DNA of 17,253 bases from Myxococcales bacterium (GTDB taxonomy: Bacteria > Myxococcota > Myxococcia > Myxococcales > Anaeromyxobacteraceae): the NCBI GenBank assembly GCA_021784995.1, contig JAJYHA010000065.1:1-17253 (forward strand), read 5' to 3'. This document shows positions 1 through 7,724 of the stretch, in pieces. A program made the translations under genes and the position numbers. Position 1 is the stretch's first letter. Each line of letters starts with the position of its first letter. Under the pieces are notes generated by a model. The model saw only the letters and a list, made by a program, of their open reading frames with translations, had not been told where the DNA came from and did no database searches.

Positions 1-250
1 CGGGCGTGGGACCCGGCCCCGTGGCCGCGGCGGGCCGTGCGGCGGGGAGCGCGTACCGCTTTCCGTCGCGCTGCAGGGCGCCCGACCGCGCCAGGTCGCG
101 CAAGGTGCGCTTCACCTCCGTGCGCTCCCCGGGGTGCAGGTGCGCGCGCTGCATGAGCTCGCGCACGCCCAGCGGCTCGCCCGCGGCCGCGCGCAGCTTC
201 TCGAGCAGGAGCGCCGTCCTGCGATCACGTCGGTCGTCCGTCCTGGCCAT
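1..250 (-). CDS. rnr: Probable ribonuclease R, N-terminal winged-helix part (cut by window edge)
   Basis: This is an open minus-strand frame from ATG at 250 running off the left edge, about 83 residues. It reads MARTDDRRDRRTALLLEKLR, continues with GEPLGVRELMQRAHLHPGE and TEVKRTLRDLARSGALQRDG, then KRYALP and an Ala/Pro-rich stretch. The pattern of a helix, a 'PLGVREL' recognition segment, a 'xLRDLxRxGxLxRxGKRYAL' wing and then a flexible linker is the regulatory winged helix that opens RNase R/VacB exoribonucleases. These degrade structured RNA 3' to 5'. The catalytic RNB and S1 domains would lie beyond the window and cannot be seen. A GAGG lies four bases before the start. The gene diverges from moeA. 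It could be another winged-helix protein, since only the first domain is visible. Confidence 0.55.
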   Translation of the reverse strand, partial: MARTDDRRDRRTALLLEKLRAAAGEPLGVRELMQRAHLHPGERTEVKRTLRDLARSGALQRDGKRYALPAARPAAATGPGPTP

Positions 251-355
251 GGGCCTCGAACATGGCACGCGCGACCTGCCGGGTCGAGCCGTTCGACGCG
301 CCCGGGCCGCGCGCCCGGCTTGACAACCACGGGTCGCCAGGACGATGAACTCGAG

Positions 356-1573
356 GTGCACCAGCCAGACGAGGCGCTCTCGCTCATCCTGGCCGCGCTC
401 GCGGACGTGGCCCCCCTCCCTCCCGAACGGGTGCCGCTGCGGGAGGCCGTGGCCCGGGCGCTGGCCGAGGACGTGCCCGCCACGCGGCCGCTGCCGCCCT
501 TCGACAGCGCGCAGATGGACGGGTACGCGCTGCGGGCTGCGGACGCTCCCCGCTCCGGGGCGCGCCTCCGGGTCGCGTTCGAGGTCTTCGCCGGAGCGGC
601 GGCCCCGCCGCCGCTCCCCCCGGGCGCCTGCTGCCGCATCTTCACGGGGGCTCCGATCCCGGCCGGCGCCGACGCGGTGGAGATGCAGGAGGAGGTCGCG
701 CGGCGCGGCACGATCGCGACCTTCCGGCGCGCGCCGCGCCGTGGCCAGTTCGTGCGGGCGGCCGGGTCCGACCTGGCGCGGGACGCCGTCGCGCTCGCGC
801 GGGGGACGGCCCTGGATCCGGGCGCGATCGGCCTGCTCGCCGCGCTCGGACGCAGCGAGGTCCAGGTCCACCGGCGCCCGCGGGTGGCGCTGCTCGCGAC
901 CGGCGACGAGATCGCGCCGATCGACCGGCCGCCCGGCGACTACCAGGTCGCGGACTCGAACAGCCACGCCCTCGCCGCGGCCGTGGCGGAAGCGGGCGCC
1001 ACCCCGGTGCTGCTCCCGGTGGCGCGCGACACGCCTCGCTCGCTCGCGACCGCGCTGGCGGGCGCCGGCGCGTTCGACGCGCTCGTGTCCACGGGCGGCG
1101 TCTCGGTGGGGGCACGCGACCTCGTGCGGACCGCCCTGGTCCGCGCCGGCGCGCGCCTCGCGTTCTGGAAGGTGGCGATGCGGCCGGGGAAGCCGCTCGC
1201 CTTCGGACGGCTCGGCCGCACCGCGGTCTTCGGGCTGCCCGGCAACCCCGCCAGCGCCCTCGTGACGTTCGAGCTCTTCGTCCGCCCGGCGCTCAGGGTG
1301 CTCGCCGGGCTGCGCGGCCGCGGGCGCGCGGTGGTGACCGCCCGGCTGGCGGCACCCGTGGAGCGGCCGCCGGGCCTCACCCACTACGTCCGCGCCCGGA
1401 TCCGGCGCCAGGACGGCGCGCTCGTCGCCACGCCGCTCCGGTCGCAGGTGAGCGGAGATCTCACGTCGTCCGCCTGCTTCCAGGCGCTGGTCGTGCTCCC
1501 GCCCGGGAGGGCGCGCGCCCGGCAGGGGGAGCTCGTGGAGGCCATCCTCGTGGCCGCGCCGGAGGAGGGGTGA
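356..1573 (+). CDS. moeA: Molybdopterin molybdenumtransferase MoeA
   Basis: MoeA inserts molybdate into adenylylated molybdopterin, the last step of molybdenum cofactor synthesis, in the cytoplasm. The frame from GTG at 356 gives 405 residues, the usual length for the family. It starts MHQPDEALSLILAALADVAP. Family marks in order are PPFDSAQMDGYAL near residues 47-59, the substrate-binding segment YQVADSNSHAL, STGGVSVGARD, MRPGKPLAFG and GLPGNPASALVTFELF, followed by the C-terminal beta-barrel domain (domain IV). The frame stays open upstream to 134, but that extension is Arg/Gly-rich and unlike MoeA. TTG at 320 is a possible alternative start. AGGA at 339-342 is a distant ribosome site for the GTG. 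The gene stands alone between the divergent rnr-like gene and a regulator; no other Mo-cofactor genes are visible. Confidence 0.93.
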   Translation: MHQPDEALSLILAALADVAPLPPERVPLREAVARALAEDVPATRPLPPFDSAQMDGYALRAADAPRSGARLRVAFEVFAGAAAPPPLPPGACCRIFTGAPIPAGADAVEMQEEVARRGTIATFRRAPRRGQFVRAAGSDLARDAVALARGTALDPGAIGLLAALGRSEVQVHRRPRVALLATGDEIAPIDRPPGDYQVADSNSHALAAAVAEAGATPVLLPVARDTPRSLATALAGAGAFDALVSTGGVSVGARDLVRTALVRAGARLAFWKVAMRPGKPLAFGRLGRTAVFGLPGNPASALVTFELFVRPALRVLAGLRGRGRAVVTARLAAPVERPPGLTHYVRARIRRQDGALVATPLRSQVSGDLTSSACFQALVVLPPGRARARQGELVEAILVAAPEEG

Positions 1574-1768
1574 GGCACGGGCGGTGCCGCACGGAGAGGC
1601 CCGACGACGACCTCGCGCGTGCCCTTCGAACGCGCCTCGTTCCGTGAGCGCTGGACTGGATCTCGACCCTTCGTGGTGTTAGAGGACCGCGGACCGCGGC
1701 GCCGCCACTGCTCGCGATACGGCGACCGTCGACAGGCCCATCCGGGACACAGCAGGAGCGAACGATCC

Positions 1769-1975
1769 ATGGCAGCACTGGCCGACAAATTCGCCGCCAA
1801 CCTGAGGAACGAGCGGCTCCGCAAGAAGCTCTCGCAGGAGGGGCTGGCCGCCAGGGCGGGCCTCTCGGTGTCGTACATCTCGATGCTCGAGCGCCGCCAG
1901 CGCACCCCGCCCCTCGCCACCCTGGAGTCTCTGGCGAAGGCGCTCAGCGTCAGCGCGACCTCCCTCCTCTCCTGA
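1769..1975 (+). CDS. Small XRE-family helix-turn-helix regulator
   Basis: This is a 68-residue protein that is almost entirely one Cro/C1-type helix-turn-helix domain. Helices 2 and 3 lie near residues 22-41 ([20 protein letters not shown]), followed by the typical '[22 protein letters not shown]' tail. There is no sensor, dimerisation or toxin-binding domain. The frame is open back to 1619, but ATG at 1769 is preceded by AGGAG at 1754-1758 and the domain begins right after it, so the upstream part is leader. It is probably a sequence-specific DNA-binding protein. Its target is unknown. The 195-base spacer after moeA suggests separate transcription. It might act on the yggX/radical SAM pair just downstream, but no operator was recognised. 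No partner toxin gene is next to it. Confidence 0.85.
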   Translation: MAALADKFAANLRNERLRKKLSQEGLAARAGLSVSYISMLERRQRTPPLATLESLAKALSVSATSLLS

Positions 1976-2138
1976 CGACGCCCCTGAGCCTCCCGGATCG
2001 GCGCGTGTCCTCCTCCCCGCTCGCGAGCCCCGCCGCGCCTCGAGCGTCCGGCGTGCAGGCCGGGGCGTGCGGGCGAGGCACGCGGCGCTTATTCATCCGG
2101 CCCACCCCGGGCCGTTCCTCACGCAACGGAGCAAGGCG

Positions 2139-2417
2139 ATGGCGCGCATGGTGCAGTGCAAGAAGCTGGGCAAGGAGCTCCCCGGTCTCACCTTCAAGCC
2201 GTTCAACAACGAGCTGGGGCAGCGCATCTACGAGAGCGTCTCGGCCGACGCGTGGAAGCTCTGGCTCGAGCACTTCAAGATGATCATGAACGAGTACCGC
2301 CTCTCCCCGGCGGACCCGCGCACGAACGAGATCCTCTACCAGCAGGCCGAGCAGTTCTTCTTCGGCGAGGGAGCCCAGCTCCCCCCCGACTACCAGCCTC
2401 CACCCTCGAAGGGATGA
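2139..2417 (+). CDS. yggX: Fe(2+)-trafficking protein YggX (oxidative damage protection)
   Basis: This 92-residue protein matches the YggX family along its whole length, with C7 in the opening '[14 protein letters not shown]', then [23 protein letters not shown] and '[19 protein letters not shown]'. YggX proteins are small cytosolic proteins linked to protection of iron-sulfur clusters and Fe(II) handling under oxidative stress. The ATG at 2139 was chosen because GGAG at 2128-2131 sits seven bases before it; a longer frame from 2067 adds a sequence foreign to the family. ATG at 2148 is a possible shorter start. The gene lies four bases before the radical SAM gene, so the two are almost certainly co-transcribed. 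An iron-handling protein next to a 4Fe-4S enzyme makes sense, but a functional link is inference. Confidence 0.93.
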   Translation: MARMVQCKKLGKELPGLTFKPFNNELGQRIYESVSADAWKLWLEHFKMIMNEYRLSPADPRTNEILYQQAEQFFFGEGAQLPPDYQPPPSKG

Positions 2418-2421
2418 CGAG

Positions 2422-3831
2422 ATGACGCGGGCGGGAGCGATCCTGCTCGTATCGACCTACGAGCTCGGCCACCAGCCCTCCGGGATCACCCTCCCGAAGG
2501 CCTGGCTCGAGCGCGCCGGGTTGGCCGTCTCCACGCTCGACCTGGCCGTCGAGCCCTTCGACGAGGCGCGCGTGCGCACCGCGCGCCTCATCGCGCTCTC
2601 GGTGCCGATGCACACCGCGCTGCGGCTGGCGCTCCGCGCCGCGGCGCGCCTCCGGTCCGTGAACCCGTCGGCGCAGCTCGTCTTCCACGGCCTCTATGCG
2701 CTCCTGCACGAGGAGCTGCTGCGCGCGGCCGGCGCCACCGCGGTGCTGGGCGGCGAGTGCGAGGACGAGCTGGTGGCGCTCGCCGCCGCGGCGGCCGGGT
2801 GCGGCGCGTCCACCCGGAGCTCCCGCGCGGCGCCGGCCTCTCCGGTGCGGCGGCTCGACCACCCCGTCCCGAGCCGCGCCGGGTTGCCTCCCCCGGAGCG
2901 CTACGCGCGCCTCCTCGAGGCCGACGGGCGCGCGCGCCTCGCCGGCTACGCGGAGACGACCCGGGGGTGCAAGCACCTTTGCCGCCACTGCCCCATCCCG
3001 CCCGTCTACGGGGGGCGCTTCTTCGCCCTGCCGCTGGACACGGTGGTGGCCGACGTCGCGCAGCAGGTGGCCACCGGGGTGACCCACGTGACGTTCGGCG
3101 ATCCCGACTTCCTGAACGGGCCGCGCCACGGCCTCCGGGTCGCCCGGGCATTGCACGCACGCTTCCCCGAGCTGACCTTCGACTTCACGGCAAAGATCGA
3201 GCACCTGGTCCGCCACGCACGCCTCCTCGGGGAGCTGCGCGCCGCGGGCGCCCTCTTCGTGGTCTCCGCGGTCGAGTCGCTCTCCGACCGGGTCCTCGCG
3301 AAGCTGGCCAAGGGACACCAGCGATCCGACGTGACGGCGGCCTTCGAGGCGTGCGGCGCCGCGGGGCTCACGCTCCGCCCCTCCCTCGTCCCCTTCACGC
3401 CCTGGACGACGCTGGAGGACTACCTCGAGCTCCTCGACGTCTTCTCGCGCGAGGGCTGGGTGGAGAGCCTCGACCCGGTGCAGCTCTCGATCCGGCTGCT
3501 CGTCCCGCCCCGCTCGCTCCTCCTGGGCGATCCCGACCTCGTGACGGAGGGGCTCGATCCGGAGGCGCTCGCGTACCGGTGGCGCCACCCGGACCCGCGG
3601 ATGGACCCGCTCCAGGAGCGCGTGGCGCGTGAGGTGGAGCGGTGCGCTGCGGCGGGCGTTCCGGCGCGCGAGGTCCTCGAGCGCGTGCGCGCGCTCGCGC
3701 GGGCCGCCGCCGGGCTCCCCCACGCGCACGTCTTCCCCGCCGACACCGGCCGGCGGGCGCCGCGGCTCACCGAGAGCTGGTTCTGTTGAGCGGAGCCCAC
3801 GGCGGAGCAGGTCGCTCCGCTCGACCGCTGA
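2422..3831 (+). CDS. CUAEP-tail radical SAM selenoprotein with B12-binding-like N-terminus
   Basis: This is a 469-residue radical SAM protein if the TGA at 3787-3789 is read as selenocysteine; stopping there would give 455 residues ending in WFC. Residues 1 to about 125 resemble a cobalamin-binding-type Rossmann domain (STYELGHQPSGITLPKAWLE, VFHGLYALLHEELL, VLGGECEDELVAL). The radical SAM cluster motif CKHLCRHC holds C183, C187 and C190, followed by PIPPVYGGRF, TFGDPDFLNGP, KIEHLVRHA, SAVESL and PFTPWTTLEDY. The tail reads LTESWFC-U-A-E-P-TAEQVAPLDR with U at residue 456. This is the signature of the family known as CUAEP/CCAEP-tail radical SAM proteins, in which the second residue is Sec or Cys. 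The reaction is unknown to me. GAAGGG at 2408-2413 supports ATG 2422. It is coupled to yggX and converges on an ATP-grasp gene. Confidence 0.92.
3787..3822 (+). promoter_or_regulatory. Selenocysteine UGA codon and SECIS-like hairpin
   Basis: The in-frame TGA at 3787-3789 is followed by a hairpin whose arms are GGCGGAGC (3801-3808) and GCTCCGCT (3814-3821). These form eight pairs, the outermost a G-U wobble. The apical loop is AGGTC (3809-3813). The loop guanines are bases 21-22 after the TGA. In E. coli fdhF the corresponding AGGUCU loop lies at nearly the same distance. Bacterial SECIS elements sit just after the UGA, inside the coding region, and bind SelB. A true stop (TGA 3829-3831) follows 13 codons after the Sec codon. 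The selA, selB, selC and selD genes are not in this window. Confidence 0.85.
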
Positions 3832-3832
3832 A

Positions 3833-3855
3833 GGGCGCGGGCACTACGCGCGCCC
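3833..3855. terminator. Possible bidirectional terminator hairpin between convergent genes
   Basis: GGGCGCG at 3833-3839 and CGCGCCC at 3849-3855 form a seven-pair stem with a nine-base loop. It lies right after the stop of the radical SAM gene and spans the stop of the opposing ATP-grasp gene. There is no T-run, so factor-independent termination is uncertain. Confidence 0.3.
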
Positions 3856-5118
3856 GAGGGTGGGAAGCGCCGGCCGGATCTCGATCCGCAGGCGGGCGTG
3901 CGCCGCGCGCAGCGCCGCCTCGACGTCCTGCGGCCGGTCGCCGCGCGCGAAGGCGAACCCCAGGTAGGCGTCCCCCTCCGGCAGCGGCTCCACCTCTCGC
4001 CCCTCGGGGATGGTGATCACCACCTCCTCCACCCCCGCGATCGCCCGGGCCTCCTCCAGGCCGTGCACCCCGCGCAGCACCCCGGCGCGCGGGATGGGGA
4101 GCATCATCACGCCCGCCGCGCGCCGCTCGCGCCGGAGGTCCTCGATCGGCAGGCCCATGGCGTGCGCGATCACGAGCTCCTCCAGCGAGAGGCCGGCGCC
4201 GAAGCGGAGGCTGCGCGCGCAGAGGCCTCCGATGGTGCGCGCCGCGATCTCCAGCACGACCGGCCCCTCCGGCCCGAGCCGCAGCTCGGCGTGCACCGGG
4301 CCCTCGACCAGGCCCAGGGCCGCGGCGCCGGCCGCCACCAGGTCGATCGCCCGCGCCTGCAGCGCCGGGGGGTGGCGCGACGGCGTGACGTAGAGGGTCT
4401 CCTCGAAGAAGGGGCCGTCGAGCGGATCGGGCTTGTCGAAGAAGGCCAGGACCTCCAGCCGTCCCCCGCGGAGCAGCGCCTCGATCGCCACCTCGGGGCC
4501 GGGCACGAACGCCTCGACCAGGATCGAGCGCGCGGCGCCCGACTCCCTCGCACGCCGCTCCGTTCGGGCGTCCGAGAGGATGTGCTCGATGCGTCGCCAC
4601 GCCCCGACGAACGCGGCCGGGCCGTCGGCGCGGATGACCCCACGGCTCGCCGAGAGCCCCACCGGCTTGAGCACGCAGGGATAGGGCACGGTCCGCGCCG
4701 CGGCCTCCGGCCCCTCCGCGAGGGCGTGGAGCGAGAAGCGCGGGACGGCGACTCCGCGAGCCGCCAGCGCCGAGCGCTGGGCGTGCTTGTCGGCGGCGCG
4801 CCGGGCCGCCTCGGGAGGGTTCCACGGGAGCCGCAGCCGCGCCGCCGCCAGCGCCGCGATCACCGCGGTGGTCTCGTCGGTGGGGACCAGCCCGCGGATC
4901 GGGCGCTCCGCGGCGAGCGCCGCGATCCGGTCCGCGGCGCGCTCGGGGCGGCGGAAGTCGAGCGACACCTGCCCGGCGTGGGACCCGAAGAGCTCCTCCA
5001 CCTCGTGGCAGAGATCGGTGCCGAGGACGACCGGGACGCCGAGGCGCGCGGCAGCCCGAAGGAAGTCGTCCGCACGGTAGCTCCGGGTCGCGACGAGCAG
5101 GACGAGCGCAGGGGGCAC
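3844..5118 (-). CDS. ATP-grasp carboxylate-amine ligase-like protein
   Basis: This is a 424-residue ATP-grasp protein. ATP-grasp ligases activate a carboxylate as an acyl-phosphate and join it to an amine or thiol. The N-terminal pre-ATP-grasp fold covers residues 1 to about 105 (LVLLVATRSYRADDFLRAAA, GLVPTDETTAVIAAL). K111 in 'ADKHAQRSAL' and K151 in 'CVLKPVGLSASRGV' are the expected ATP-binding lysines. 'ILVEAFVPGPEVAIEALL' (199-216), 'VHAELRL' (275-281) and 'VLEIAARTIGG' (288-298) carry the metal-binding acidic residues. The arrangement recalls the BacD/L-amino-acid ligase branch, but the substrate cannot be read from sequence. An in-frame TAG at 5130-5128 leaves GTG 5118 as the only sensible start. 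GAGG lies only two bases before it, too close for a normal ribosome site. It converges on the radical SAM gene with a 12-base gap. Confidence 0.85.
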   Translation of the reverse strand: MPPALVLLVATRSYRADDFLRAAARLGVPVVLGTDLCHEVEELFGSHAGQVSLDFRRPERAADRIAALAAERPIRGLVPTDETTAVIAALAAARLRLPWNPPEAARRAADKHAQRSALAARGVAVPRFSLHALAEGPEAAARTVPYPCVLKPVGLSASRGVIRADGPAAFVGAWRRIEHILSDARTERRARESGAARSILVEAFVPGPEVAIEALLRGGRLEVLAFFDKPDPLDGPFFEETLYVTPSRHPPALQARAIDLVAAGAAALGLVEGPVHAELRLGPEGPVVLEIAARTIGGLCARSLRFGAGLSLEELVIAHAMGLPIEDLRRERRAAGVMMLPIPRAGVLRGVHGLEEARAIAGVEEVVITIPEGREVEPLPEGDAYLGFAFARGDRPQDVEAALRAAHARLRIEIRPALPTLGRA

Positions 5119-5124
5119 CCCCTC

Positions 5125-5130
5125 GTTCTA
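5125..5130 (-). promoter_or_regulatory. -10-like hexamer directly before the ATP-grasp GTG start
   Basis: The minus-strand hexamer TAGAAC (four of six to TATAAT) ends six bases before GTG 5118, so transcription could begin at or near the start codon. No convincing -35 lies 16-18 bases upstream. The call rests on spacing and on the lack of a well-placed ribosome site. Confidence 0.25.
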
Positions 5131-5182
5131 CGGGGAATCGGCCGGCGGCGCACCCCCGGCGTCACCCTCGCGGGTCGCGCGC

Positions 5183-5210
5183 TTGCCCTGCCGGCGGGTC
5201 CGGTTAGGCT
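5183..5210 (+). promoter_or_regulatory. Candidate sigma-70-type promoter for the secreted protein gene
   Basis: TTGCCC (5183-5188) and TAGGCT (5205-5210) are separated by 16 bases. The -10 ends six bases before the ATG at 5217, and no ribosome-binding site is visible, so a leaderless or nearly leaderless message is possible. Confidence 0.35.
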
Positions 5211-5216
5211 GCGGCG

Positions 5217-5687
5217 ATGGTCACCACCACCCCTCGCCGTCGCTCCCGCCTCTCCGTCGCTCTCCTCCCCCTCCTCGCCCTGGCGCTCCTCGTGAGCGGT
5301 GGGCGTGCGAGCGCCGCGCCCGCCGCCGCGGCCGGCACCCCCGGCACCCCGGCCACGACACCCTCGACCGGCGCGTCCCGCTCCGACGCGATCCTCCTCA
5401 CCATCTTCCTCCGGCACGACCAGAGCAAGACGCTGGCGGACATCAACGCGCACCTGGAGCAGACGGGCTGGCACCAGCGCTTCCCGCCGCCCGGCGTGGA
5501 GGTCGTCTCCTGGTACGTGATGATGGGCATCGGCCAGGTGGTCACCGTCCGGGTGCCGCCCGAGAAGCTGCGGGAGGTGAACCTGGCGGTCGAGAACGGC
5601 GCGTGGGGCGCGTTCCAGACCGACTTCTACCCGACCTACGACTTCCGCCCGGTCTGGGAGGAGCAGCGCAAGAAGGCGCAGCGCTGA
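5217..5687 (+). CDS. Conserved secreted protein of unknown function
   Basis: This is a 156-residue protein. Residues 1 to about 34 form a clear signal peptide: RRRSR, then a Leu/Ala core (ALLPLLALALLVSGG), then ASAAPA as the likely signal peptidase I site. A low-complexity Ala/Thr/Pro/Ser linker runs to about residue 55. The folded part begins at 'DAILLTIFLRHDQSKTLADI' and includes 'GVEVVSWYVMMGIGQVVTV', 'REVNLAVENGAWGAF' and 'DFYPTYDFRPVWEE'. Several of these stretches recall short conserved hypothetical proteins found in many proteobacteria, whose function I do not know. The length and alternating hydrophobic strands could suit a small alpha/beta barrel of the ferredoxin-like type, but this is a guess. 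There are no cysteines. It is probably exported to the periplasm. The gene diverges from the ATP-grasp gene and converges on ftsH. Confidence 0.8.
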   Translation: MVTTTPRRRSRLSVALLPLLALALLVSGGRASAAPAAAAGTPGTPATTPSTGASRSDAILLTIFLRHDQSKTLADINAHLEQTGWHQRFPPPGVEVVSWYVMMGIGQVVTVRVPPEKLREVNLAVENGAWGAFQTDFYPTYDFRPVWEEQRKKAQR

Positions 5688-5721
5688 CCGCCGCCGGCGC
5701 GGCGCCGCGCGGCGCTGGTCA
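5685..5721. terminator. Inverted repeat joining two convergent stop codons, probable bidirectional terminator
   Basis: TGACCG (5685-5690) pairs with TGGTCA (5716-5721), and after one mismatch CGCCG (5692-5696) pairs with CGGCG (5710-5714). The 13-base middle is itself GC-rich and self-complementary. The outer arms contain the stop codons of the secreted-protein gene and of ftsH. No T-run follows on either strand. Confidence 0.4.
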
Positions 5722-7551
5722 CCCCGCCGGGACGGACCCCGGCTCGTGGATCAGCCGGGCGAAGACGGGCCGGAGATCCACCTCCGCGAGCGTCTCGCGC
5801 TCGAGCAGCAGGACCGCCGCCTCGCGCAGCACGGCCTCGTTCCGCCGCAGGATCGCCAGCGCACGCGCGGAGGCGGCGTCGACGACGGCGCGCGCGGCGA
5901 CGTCGATCTCGCGCGCGGTCTGCTCGCTCACGTTGCGCCGCGACGCGGTCGGCAGCCCCGGGAGGAAGGCCGGCCGATCCTCGTCGTAGACCAGGTTCCC
6001 CAGCTCGGGGATCATCGCGTAGCGCGTGATCATGCTCATCGCGATGTCGGTGGCCTTGGCCAGGTCGTCCGCCGCGCCGGTGGAGAGCTCGCCGAAGACG
6101 AGCGACTCCGCGGCGCGGCCTCCCAGCAGCACCGCCATCCGGTCCTCCAGCTCCGCCCGCGACAGGATGTGCCGGTCGTCGGTCGGCCGCTGGATGGTGT
6201 AGCCCAGGGCGCCGATGCCGCGCGGGATGACCGAGACCTTGTGCACCGGGTCCGTCCCCGGGAGCGACGCCGCCACCAGGGCGTGCCCCATCTCGTGGTG
6301 CGCCACCGTCCTCCGCTCGCGCGGCGCGAGCACCCGGTTCTTCTTCTCCAGCCCGGCGACGATCCGCTCGATCCCGGCCGTGAAGTCGGCGAGCGTCACG
6401 CCGTCGGCGCTCCGGCGGGTCGCGACGAGCGCCGCCTCGTTCACCAGGTTGGCCAGGTCGGCGCCGGTGAACCCCGGGGTGAGGGCCGCCACCTGGGCGA
6501 GGTCCACGTCGGGCGCCAGCGTGACGCGCGCCGCGTGCACCTGCAGGATGGCGAGCCGTCCCACGCGGTCGGGGCGGTCCACCAGCACCTGCCGGTCGAA
6601 GCGCCCGGCGCGCAGCAGGGCGGGGTCGAGGATCTCCGGCCGGTTCGTGGCGGCGAGCAGGACGATACCGCTGGTCGGGTCGAACCCGTCGAGCTCGGAG
6701 AGGAGCTGGTTCAGCGTCTGCTCCTTCTCGTCGTGCCCGCCCATCCCGGGGTAGGCGCCCCGGGCCCGCCCCAGCGCGTCCAGCTCGTCGATGAAGATGA
6801 TGCAGGGGGCCTTGCTCCGGGCCTGCTCGAACAGGTCGCGCACCCGGGCCGCGCCGACGCCGACGAACATCTCCACGAACTCCGACCCGCTCATCGAGAA
6901 GAACGGGACGCCCGCCTCGCCCGCCACCGCCCGCGCGAGGAGCGTCTTCCCCGTCCCGGGGGGCCCCACCAGCAGGATGCCCTTGGGCATGCGGGCGCCG
7001 AGCCGGCCGTACGAGCGTGGGTCGCGCAGGAACGAGACGACCTCCTGCAGCTCCGCCTTCGCCTCCTCGACGCCCGCCACGTCGCGGAACGAGACGTGGG
7101 TGTCGTGCTCGACGTAGACCTTCGCCTTGCTCTTGCCCACCGACATCAGCGCGGCGCCGGGGCCCCCGGCCGCCATGCGGCGCTGCAGGAAGACCCAGAC
7201 CACCGTGAAGAGCAGCACCGGGACGATCCACGCCAGCAGGGTGGCGAACCCCGTCCCGCGCTCATCTCCCGCGTACGTGACCCCGTGCTGGTCGAGCGTC
7301 GTCGCAAGGTCGAGCGGGACACGGCTGGTGCTGAAGCGCGTCTTGCCCTTGTCGGGCGTCTTCAGGGTCCCCTCCACCGAGCGATCCGAGACCACGACGC
7401 TGGCGACCTTGTCCTCGCGGACCAGTCGCTGGAACTCGCTGTAGGGGATGGTCTCGGTCGCCCGGCTCGCGACCCAGAGGTCGTGCAGGACGAGGACGCC
7501 CACCAGCGCGAGCAGGACGTAGCCCAGGTGGAAGCGCGTCTTCTTGTCCAT
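5719..7551 (-). CDS. ftsH: FtsH-type ATP-dependent zinc metalloprotease
   Basis: FtsH is an inner-membrane AAA+ hexamer that pulls out and degrades membrane and short-lived cytosolic proteins. This 610-residue copy has a membrane helix near 9-28, a periplasmic segment, and a second helix near 103-123. Next come Walker A GPPGTGKT (196-203), Walker B IIFIDE (251-256), the pore-loop region MFVGVG, the arginine-finger region GRFDRQ (316-321) and the zinc site H419-E-M-G-H423. Asp496 in '[15 protein letters not shown]' is the likely third zinc ligand. The usual motif is HEAGH; here Met replaces Ala, which leaves the ligands intact. The 'MITRYAM' segment departs from the more usual 'MVTxxGM' form, suggesting a divergent paralogue rather than the housekeeping copy. 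ATG 7551 follows the spacer, with a weak AGG before it. All catalytic residues are present. Confidence 0.92.
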   Translation of the reverse strand: MDKKTRFHLGYVLLALVGVLVLHDLWVASRATETIPYSEFQRLVREDKVASVVVSDRSVEGTLKTPDKGKTRFSTSRVPLDLATTLDQHGVTYAGDERGTGFATLLAWIVPVLLFTVVWVFLQRRMAAGGPGAALMSVGKSKAKVYVEHDTHVSFRDVAGVEEAKAELQEVVSFLRDPRSYGRLGARMPKGILLVGPPGTGKTLLARAVAGEAGVPFFSMSGSEFVEMFVGVGAARVRDLFEQARSKAPCIIFIDELDALGRARGAYPGMGGHDEKEQTLNQLLSELDGFDPTSGIVLLAATNRPEILDPALLRAGRFDRQVLVDRPDRVGRLAILQVHAARVTLAPDVDLAQVAALTPGFTGADLANLVNEAALVATRRSADGVTLADFTAGIERIVAGLEKKNRVLAPRERRTVAHHEMGHALVAASLPGTDPVHKVSVIPRGIGALGYTIQRPTDDRHILSRAELEDRMAVLLGGRAAESLVFGELSTGAADDLAKATDIAMSMITRYAMIPELGNLVYDEDRPAFLPGLPTASRRNVSEQTAREIDVAARAVVDAASARALAILRRNEAVLREAAVLLLERETLAEVDLRPVFARLIHEPGSVPAG

Positions 7552-7569
7552 GCCTGGCGATCGTAGGCG

Positions 7570-7591
7570 CCCACCCCGCGTCCGGGGTGGG
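7570..7591 (-). promoter_or_regulatory. Hairpin in the likely ftsH leader
   Basis: CCCACCCCG at 7570-7578 and CGGGGTGGG at 7583-7591 form nine perfect pairs around a CGTC tetraloop. If ftsH is transcribed from further upstream, this stem lies about 19-40 bases before its ATG in the mRNA. It has no T-run and no gene ends into it, so a leader structure is more likely than a terminator. Confidence 0.4.
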
Positions 7592-7724
7592 ACCGGTGGG
7601 GGTGTGGCACGAATCCCCCGGCGCGGGCCTCCGGGTGCGACACCTGGTCACAGTGGGAGCGCGGGACCGACCCCGCCACGGCCACCCGGGAGGCCGCCGG
7701 CCCGTCCGCGCCCCCCGCGCACGG

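Noticed and set aside
320..325. Perfect TTGACA resembling a -35 box before moeA.
   Set aside because: No -10-like hexamer lies 16-18 bases downstream, and the position would put the transcript start inside or past the chosen GTG start.
3787..3789. TGA as the real end of the radical SAM gene.
   Set aside because: The read-through residues A-E-P match the known family tail and a SECIS-like hairpin follows at the right distance, so termination here is less likely than Sec insertion.
7605..7610. TGGCAC as the -24 part of a sigma-54 promoter.
   Set aside because: The -12 position five bases further reads CCCC instead of TTGC.
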